Assembly: GCF_029067145.1 (NCBI RefSeq)
Contig: NZ_JAIEFA010000050.1
Coordinates: 1 to 12,166 of the forward strand
Length of the DNA stretch: 12,166 nucleotides
Source: Helicobacter sp.
GTDB lineage: Bacteria; Campylobacterota; Campylobacteria; Campylobacterales; Helicobacteraceae
Reading direction: 5' to 3'
Part shown: positions 7,385-12,166 of the stretch, piece after piece
Position numbering within the stretch: position 1 is the stretch's first letter
Layout: the number at the start of each line of letters is the position of its first letter
Notes under the pieces: model-generated
Told to the model about the DNA's origin: nothing
The model's database searches: none
What the model saw: the letters and a program-made list of their open reading frames with translations, nothing else
Made by a program: the position numbers and the translations under genes

Positions 7385-8728
7385 ATGAGAGGTAAATTAA
7401 GGATTCCGAATCTTATTCCCCCGCTTTTTGTTCAAATTTATTTTTTATTTTTTGTTTCTCTTTGCACCACAGGCGCAATTGTGTATTTCATAAATATGAA
7501 TGGTTTAAAAATTAATGAGGAAGCGATTCTTTCTCAAACAACTTTTTTAGCGCAACAATCGTTAATAGAATTTATTGGCGGCAATACTGCGTACTTGCGA
7601 GAGATTGTGCAAAATAATGATTACAAAATCGTGCGTCAGATTCCAGAGAATGCAGTCGTATTATTAGAAAGCCAAGATTCTTTTGCCAAGATTAAAATTT
7701 TTAAACTCCAAAGCCATTATGGTTTTCATTTGGAATATTTGGGAATGACTTTTGTTGCTTTGAAAGACTATAAAAACACATTGTCTGCGGATAGTGGCTT
7801 GAATATTTGGATTCTTTTAGACTTTTTGATGCAGCTTCTTACTTTTACTATTATTTTAGCATTACTCCACCCGTTAAAAATCTTGCAAAGTGCATTGCAA
7901 GATTTTACTAAGGGAAATTATAAGATTAAGGTTCCTGTGCCAAAAGAGCCACAGCAAGCGGAATTGGCTTGGAGTTTTAATGCAATGAGTGAGAAAATTT
8001 CCAAATTAATGATTGCACGAGAATTTGTGCTAAGGAATATCGGACACGAGCTAAAAACGCCAATCTCTAAAGCAAAACTTGCTTTGGAAATGATGCCAGA
8101 AAATCCTCAAAAAGAGCTTGTAACAAGGTGTATAAGCAATTTGGATAATTTAACCAGTCAGATTCTAACCTTTGAAAAAATCCAAGAGGGTGGAGATTTG
8201 TTTGTGTGGAGTTCATTTGATGCAGAAACATTGATTTTAGAGACTTTGACACATTTGTTTGTAGAGGAAGAGGAATTAGAGATTGAAATTAAAGAAAATT
8301 TTAAAATCTATGGGGATTTGCAGTTTTTGTCCATTGCATTAAAAAATTTGATTGAAAATGCAAAAAAATATAAAAGCGGTGGGAAAATTATTGTCCAAGT
8401 AGGATTAGAAAAAAGGCTTGATGAGGGCACGACTTGGGGCTTGCCCTTAGGAATAGATGAATTTTTTGCGGTAAATGTTTGTAATGTTGGTGTGCCATTG
8501 AAGCAGCCAATTTCTTATTACTTTGAACCTTTTTCACGCGAGGATTCGCATACGCTAATTCAGGGTTATGGGCTAGGTTTAGGGATTTTAAAGGGTATTT
8601 TGGAGTTGCACCATTTGGGATTTGGGTATGTCTATGAAATCATAGAAGCACAAGAAAAAGAAAAAACCAAAATAGGAAAACATCATTTTAAAGTGATGTT
8701 TCCAAAAGGAGTAAAGTCGTGGAAATAA
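7385..8728 (+). CDS. Membrane histidine kinase (ArsS-like)
   Basis: 447 residues. It has one transmembrane helix at about 14-38, a sensor region of about 100 residues outside the membrane, a second helix at about 140-161, a HAMP linker (162-212) and the H-box NIGHELKTPISKAKLAL with phosphoacceptor H221. The N-box is KNLIENAKKYK (N321, N325), followed by an F-box-like YYFEPFSRED and the G2 box GYGLGLGILKGILELHH (394-410). The G1 position reads CNVGVPL (366-372) with Asn in place of the usual DxGxG, an ATP-site variant that I also associate with Helicobacter ArsS kinases. The start is set by AGAGGA four bases before the ATG. The periplasmic part is the likely contact for the exported protein encoded first in the operon. 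The stimulus (acid, metal or misfolded envelope protein) is not evident from the sequence. Confidence 0.92.
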   Translation: MRGKLRIPNLIPPLFVQIYFLFFVSLCTTGAIVYFINMNGLKINEEAILSQTTFLAQQSLIEFIGGNTAYLREIVQNNDYKIVRQIPENAVVLLESQDSFAKIKIFKLQSHYGFHLEYLGMTFVALKDYKNTLSADSGLNIWILLDFLMQLLTFTIILALLHPLKILQSALQDFTKGNYKIKVPVPKEPQQAELAWSFNAMSEKISKLMIAREFVLRNIGHELKTPISKAKLALEMMPENPQKELVTRCISNLDNLTSQILTFEKIQEGGDLFVWSSFDAETLILETLTHLFVEEEELEIEIKENFKIYGDLQFLSIALKNLIENAKKYKSGGKIIVQVGLEKRLDEGTTWGLPLGIDEFFAVNVCNVGVPLKQPISYYFEPFSREDSHTLIQGYGLGLGILKGILELHHLGFGYVYEIIEAQEKEKTKIGKHHFKVMFPKGVKSWK

Positions 8729-9663
8729 TAGGAATTGATTTGGGTAGCAATTCTTTGCGTGGAGTAAGAATGCAAGTTAGCAAGAAAGAATCGCAAAAGG
8801 ATTTTATAATCCTCAATGAATATGATACGACGGTGCGCACAGCGGAGGGGCTAGAGGATAGCGGAGAAATTTGTGAAGCAGCAAAAGAAAGAATCATTCA
8901 AGGTTTGCTTGAAATGAAACGCGCCTTAGCAATCACTCCGCAGCAAAAAGTCGTTGCGCTGACAACGCAAGCAATGCGCAAAGCGCGCAATCGTGAGAAA
9001 ATTTTGCAAGAGATTTGGGAGCGCACGCAGATTCAATTTCGCGTGATTTCAGGAGAGCAAGAAGCGCAAATTACTTCCCTTGCTCCAAAAATTGCTGTGC
9101 AAAGAATCGCAAGGGAGAATCCAAAATACAGGCAAGATTGTTTTTTGCTTGTAGATATGGGAGGAGCGAGTAGTGAGTTTGTTCTTTGCGGAGAGAATGA
9201 GAATCTAGCAAGAAGTTTTGAGATTGGAATCGTGAGTGCAAAGGAGCATTATAAAAGTGTGGAAAATTTGTTGGCGCACAAAGAGGAGTTTTTGCAGCCG
9301 ATTCTTTCCTTTATGCAAGAATGCGTGCAAAAGGGGAGAAAAGCGCGTTTTATGATGGCAAATAGTGGCACGCCCACAATGGTATGTGCTTTTAAGTTAG
9401 GGCTTATAGAATACAATGCAAGAGCGATTTTTGGCACAGAATTGACAAGAGAGGATTTTTCTATGGAATTGGCGAAATTCTTGGCACTTTCTCAAGAATC
9501 ACAAGTCGGTCTTGTCGGAATGTATAAAGCCGATGTTGTACCTTTTGGAATCGCTTTATTTACTTGCTTTATGGAGGCTTTGGGATTCCAAGAATGTTTG
9601 GTGGTTGATGAGGGTCTGCGTGAAGGTGCTGTGATAGCACATACACTTGGGCTTTTAGATTGA
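8719..9663 (+). CDS. Short Ppx/GppA family phosphatase
   Basis: 314 residues. This is an actin-like ASKHA-fold enzyme that in this family removes phosphate from polyphosphate and/or converts pppGpp to ppGpp in the cytoplasm. Motifs in order: phosphate-1 GIDLGSNSLRG (5-15), TTQAMRKARN (82-91), ISGEQEA with the catalytic-Glu region (110-116), phosphate-2 LLVDMGGASSEF (143-154), NSGTPT (225-230) and DEGLREGAV (297-305). The usual DIGGGS reads DMGGAS here. It consists of the two catalytic domains only and lacks the C-terminal HD-like domains that bring E. coli Ppx and GppA to about 500 residues. The start is a GTG at 8719, eight bases after AAAAGGAG, and overlaps the kinase gene by 10 bases, so the phosphatase is the last gene of the two-component operon. 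Confidence 0.88.
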   Translation: MEIIGIDLGSNSLRGVRMQVSKKESQKDFIILNEYDTTVRTAEGLEDSGEICEAAKERIIQGLLEMKRALAITPQQKVVALTTQAMRKARNREKILQEIWERTQIQFRVISGEQEAQITSLAPKIAVQRIARENPKYRQDCFLLVDMGGASSEFVLCGENENLARSFEIGIVSAKEHYKSVENLLAHKEEFLQPILSFMQECVQKGRKARFMMANSGTPTMVCAFKLGLIEYNARAIFGTELTREDFSMELAKFLALSQESQVGLVGMYKADVVPFGIALFTCFMEALGFQECLVVDEGLREGAVIAHTLGLLD

Positions 9664-9668
9664 AAAAT

Positions 9669-9700
9669 GATAAACCCAAAATCCTTTAGGATTCTTTATC
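9669..9700. terminator. Imperfect hairpin between convergent genes
   Basis: GATAAA (9669-9674) pairs with TTTATC (9695-9700), enclosing an inner stem AATCC/GGATT (9680-9684 with 9689-9693) and a four-base loop. The internal loop is uneven, five bases against one. It spans the pcm stop and the end of the phosphatase gene. The T runs are poor, so this is a weak two-way terminator at best. Confidence 0.35.
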
Positions 9701-10324
9701 TAGTCCATTGAGCACAGGAACAAAAATACAATGCTCTAATTCTTGCTTTTCGCTTAAGATTCCATTGCGTTTAACAAAGCGCGTGATGACTTGTGCGTTA
9801 TTTATTTCTAATGGTGCAACGAGGATTCCACCTTCGCTTAATTGTGCAATAAGACTTTGAGGAATCTCTCTAATAGAAGCAGAAAGTAGAATCCTATCAT
9901 AAGGTGCGTAGGCACTCCAGCCATTTTGTCCATCGTCTAGCTTGGTATTGATATTTGCAATATCGCACAATTTAATCCGCGCCCTTGCTTCTAAAAGCAA
10001 TTTTTCAATCCTTTCAATGCTGAAAACGCGGCGAATAAGCCTGCTTAAAATAGCGGCTTGATAGCCGCTTCCACAGCCAATTTCTAGTACAGAATCCGCG
10101 CCCTCGCATTGTAAATATTCTGTCATTTTTGCAACCGTGAGCGGAGAACTAATCCACTGACTCGCTCCCATAGGAAGCGCGTCAAGTGTGTAAGCAAGGT
10201 GTGCAAAACCATTGGGAACGAAAATTTCACGATTAATGCTTAAAAATGCTTTTTCAACCGATGGGCTAATGCGGAATCTCTTAGAGATTTCTAGCACCAT
10301 ATTTGCGGTTTTTAAGGATTGCAT
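9686..10324 (-). CDS. pcm: Protein-L-isoaspartate O-methyltransferase
   Basis: 212 residues. The cytoplasmic repair enzyme transfers a methyl group from S-adenosylmethionine to L-isoaspartyl residues in aged proteins. It shows the PCMT pattern: IFVPNGFAHLAY (34-45), SQWISSPLTVAKMTEYL (55-71, matching the family's QTISQPY..A.MTE), SAM motif I VLEIGCGSGYQAA (79-91), FSIERIEKL (101-109), DDGQNGW (130-136), PYDRILLSASIREIP (141-155), GGILVAPL and CIFVPVLNG (199-207). The start ATG overlaps the end of the upstream nitrilase-family gene by 13 bases and has no clear RBS, which points to translational coupling. It is the last gene of the nrdB operon. From memory, pcm also lies next to nrdB in H. pylori. 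Confidence 0.92.
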   Translation of the reverse strand: MQSLKTANMVLEISKRFRISPSVEKAFLSINREIFVPNGFAHLAYTLDALPMGASQWISSPLTVAKMTEYLQCEGADSVLEIGCGSGYQAAILSRLIRRVFSIERIEKLLLEARARIKLCDIANINTKLDDGQNGWSAYAPYDRILLSASIREIPQSLIAQLSEGGILVAPLEINNAQVITRFVKRNGILSEKQELEHCIFVPVLNGLDKES

Positions 10325-11058
10325 GGAGTTTTACTAAGCCCAATATCAATAAATTTGCGTGCTTGCGTGATTTCGTTAAAATTCGCGCGCAAAGAAATCA
10401 CTTCTTGTTCATCGTCTTTGGTCGCATAGCCAAAAGGAGAAATAATCGCGCTTCCTTTAGCACAAGTGTCATTTGCGCCACTGCTTGCGATTACGAAGCT
10501 TTGTGTCGTGATTGCCAATGCTTTGGAAAGCGTTTCAAAATTGTCTTTGCGCTCTTTGCCCCATTGTGCAGGGACAAAAATCAAATCACAACCTTTCACC
10601 CTCTCCCAAAGCTCAATAAAGCGCAATTCAAAGCAGTTGATTGCACCACATAGAATCCCATCAATCTCAAAGGGCGCAATTTCCTCTATATCCCCGCTTT
10701 GGAAATGCAAATGCTCGTTGCCTAAAGGAAAAAGCTTGTGTTTGCTTTGTTTGTGGAGCAATTCGCCTTTGTAAAAGACTTTTAAGTTATTATAAAATCC
10801 ATTGCGATATTTTTCAATCATTGTAATCACGATTGCCCTGTCGCTACAAAGGCGCAAGAGCGATTCTGTCGCGACTTTTGCAAACTCGGCTGCCTCGTCC
10901 ATTCTCTGATAGCAGAAGTTTGTCAAGCAAACCTCTGGTGCTAAAATAATAGAATCGCTTTCGCAGTTTAAAATAAGATTCTTTAAATGCGTCAAATTGT
11001 CTTCAAAGTTTTGCTTTGTTTTAAGTTGTAAAGTGTAAAGTGGCTTAGAAATCATCAA
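10312..11058 (-). CDS. Carbon-nitrogen hydrolase (nitrilase superfamily)
   Basis: 248 residues from a TTG at 11058, or 247 from the ATG at 11055. It is a cytoplasmic amidase-type hydrolase with the Glu-Lys-Cys triad visible: E42 in ILAPEVCLTNF, K106 in SKHKLFPLG and C142 in INCFELRF (the family's ICYDxRF). It is short for the superfamily and has no fused domain. The substrate cannot be read; omega-amidase/Nit2-like or repair-type amidases are possible. The AAGGGAG on the minus strand lies 8 bases before the TTG and 11 before the ATG, so the TTG may be the real start. Both starts overlap the end of nrdB, and the 3' end overlaps pcm, so all three genes are one transcript. Confidence 0.85.
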   Translation of the reverse strand: MMISKPLYTLQLKTKQNFEDNLTHLKNLILNCESDSIILAPEVCLTNFCYQRMDEAAEFAKVATESLLRLCSDRAIVITMIEKYRNGFYNNLKVFYKGELLHKQSKHKLFPLGNEHLHFQSGDIEEIAPFEIDGILCGAINCFELRFIELWERVKGCDLIFVPAQWGKERKDNFETLSKALAITTQSFVIASSGANDTCAKGSAIISPFGYATKDDEQEVISLRANFNEITQARKFIDIGLSKTPCNP

Positions 11059-12070
11059 AATTTATACTCCCTTTTGCGTAATTTGTTACATTTCCTTCAA
11101 AGAAATTTGTTTTTTGTTCATTGAATGAACTAAAAGAATCCACCCATTTAATAGGGTGTTTGGCGTTATAGAGTGGAGGCAAACCCACGCGTTTTAATCT
11201 ATCATCGGCAAGATAGCGAATATATTCGTGGATAATCTCACTTGTAAGCCCTAGAATTTGTCCTTGTGTGATATAATCTCCCCAAGCAGATTCTACTTTC
11301 ACCGCCTCTCTAAACATTTCAATCACTTCTTCAATCAAGTCTTTAGTAAAAAGTTGCGGCATTTCTTTTCGTAGCGAGTTAATCATATTTTGGAATAACA
11401 ATAAATGCGTTACTTCATCGCGTTGGATAAAGCGAATCATTTGCGCACTTCCTAACATCTTTCCACCTCTTGCAAGTGTGTAGAAAAAGGTAAAACCACT
11501 ATAAAAATAGATTCCCTCTAAAATTTGATTGGCAAACATTGCTTTAAGAAGTGTTGGCTCAAGTGGATTGAGTGCTAATTCTTCATACACATTGGCAATA
11601 TAATCATTTTTTGCTTTTAATTTCGCATCACTGCGCCACATTTCATAGATTTCATCGGTATTTGCTGAAATAGATTCTACCATTACAGCATAACTTTGTG
11701 AATGCAAGGCTTCTTCAAAGGCTTGACGCACCAAGATAAGATTGATTTCTGGGCTTGTAATATAGGGATTAACATTGTCAATGAGGTTATTTGTCTGCAA
11801 AGAATCCATAAAAATAAGTTGTGCTAAGGCTCTATCATAACCGATTTTTTCTTCTGGAGTTAAGCCATCAGCATAATCGCGTTTATCTTGCGTCATATTG
11901 ACTTCTTCGGGAAACCAAGAATTTGCAAGCATTACTTTCCAAAGATTATAAGCCCATTGGTATTTGATTTTATTTAGCTCAAAAATACTAGTGGGATTGC
12001 CCCCAAAAATTTTGCGTTCATTAACGCTTTCTTGGGAGTTTGGATTATAGATTTTTTTGCGGTTTATCAT
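11045..12070 (-). CDS. nrdB: Class Ia ribonucleotide reductase beta subunit
   Basis: 341 residues. The small (R2) subunit carries the di-iron cofactor and tyrosyl radical that drive reduction of ribonucleotides by NrdA. The full ligand set is visible: D89 (FMDSLQ), E120 and H123 with the radical Tyr Y127 (EALHSQSY, the spacing of E. coli E115/H118/Y122), E185 (ILEGIYFY), and E219 and H222 (RDEVTHL). A conserved-style C-terminal tail for binding NrdA follows (TNFFEGNVTNY, then NFDDF). The length is as expected and the start ATG has AAGGTAG upstream. The redox Tyr is present, so this is a canonical radical R2 rather than the Phe-type. The gene heads the nrdB-nitrilase-pcm operon. Confidence 0.97.
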   Translation of the reverse strand: MINRKKIYNPNSQESVNERKIFGGNPTSIFELNKIKYQWAYNLWKVMLANSWFPEEVNMTQDKRDYADGLTPEEKIGYDRALAQLIFMDSLQTNNLIDNVNPYITSPEINLILVRQAFEEALHSQSYAVMVESISANTDEIYEMWRSDAKLKAKNDYIANVYEELALNPLEPTLLKAMFANQILEGIYFYSGFTFFYTLARGGKMLGSAQMIRFIQRDEVTHLLLFQNMINSLRKEMPQLFTKDLIEEVIEMFREAVKVESAWGDYITQGQILGLTSEIIHEYIRYLADDRLKRVGLPPLYNAKHPIKWVDSFSSFNEQKTNFFEGNVTNYAKGSINFDDF

Positions 12071-12100
12071 AAAACTACCTTAAGAAAACATAAAATATTA

Positions 12101-12126
12101 AGTATAAAATAAAAGTAGAAATTATA
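12101..12126 (-). promoter_or_regulatory. Promoter region of the nrdB operon
   Basis: On the minus strand a TATAAT (12121-12126) and a TATACT (12101-12106) are both possible -10 boxes. They would give leaders of about 44 or 24 bases to the ATG at 12070. The sequence is too AT-rich to choose between them. Confidence 0.4.
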
Positions 12127-12129
12127 AAA

Positions 12130-12145
12130 TTTTAAAGCTTTAAAA
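12130..12145. repeat. 16-bp perfect palindrome upstream of nrdB
   Basis: TTTTAAAGCTTTAAAA at 12130-12145 is perfectly self-complementary. It sits immediately upstream of the TATAAT candidate at 12121-12126, over the expected -35 region. It could be an operator for a dimeric regulator. The surrounding DNA is very AT-rich, so chance is a serious alternative. Confidence 0.4.
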
Positions 12146-12166
12146 CTTATCAATTATATATAAAGA

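Noticed and set aside
10303..10774. Plus-strand open frames opposite the nitrilase and pcm genes
   Set aside because: Both sense genes carry complete motifs and these frames have no start signals; they are shadows.

Overview
The window looks like a chromosomal segment of a Helicobacter-type member of the Campylobacterota. It is AT-rich, genes are packed with overlaps of a few bases, the two-component pair is of the Helicobacter ArsRS type, and one promoter carries the TTTAAGTNTT upstream element of Campylobacter/Helicobacter sigma70 promoters. The genus assignment is inference; no rRNA or tRNA is present to confirm it.

Region 1 (1-1946) is the irregular, accessory-looking end. It opens with an uninterrupted run of 74 C, which is probably a contig edge at or near a homopolymer tract. 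Next comes a WaaY/RfaY-like lipopolysaccharide-core kinase gene whose N-terminal part appears to lie in a different frame from its catalytic part. A promoter then drives a three-helix membrane protein of unknown function. A small two-helix membrane protein follows; its well-placed RBS and GTG are one base out of frame with the body of the gene. A non-coding, hairpin-rich stretch of about 270 bases closes the region.

Region 2 (1947-6173) holds housekeeping and transport genes: a type II NADH dehydrogenase (minus), divergent from a Na+/phosphate cotransporter family protein with a PhoU-like tail (plus), and a convergent TerC/Alx-family manganese-export-like membrane protein (minus). A strong two-way hairpin terminator separates the last two.

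Region 3 (6333-9663) is a four-gene plus-strand operon: a small exported helical protein resembling Spy/CpxP/ZraP chaperone-sensors, an OmpR-family response regulator, an ArsS-like histidine kinase, and a short Ppx/GppA phosphatase that overlaps the kinase gene. The arrangement suggests an envelope- or metal-stress circuit in which the periplasmic protein modulates its own kinase. That reading is inferred from gene order and weak sequence resemblance.

Region 4 (9686-12070, minus) is a compact operon of nrdB (ribonucleotide reductase beta subunit), a nitrilase-superfamily amidohydrolase and pcm (protein-L-isoaspartate methyltransferase), with both junctions overlapping. Its promoter lies at the right edge and includes a 16-bp perfect palindrome. 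No mobile element, CRISPR array, tRNA or rRNA was seen.
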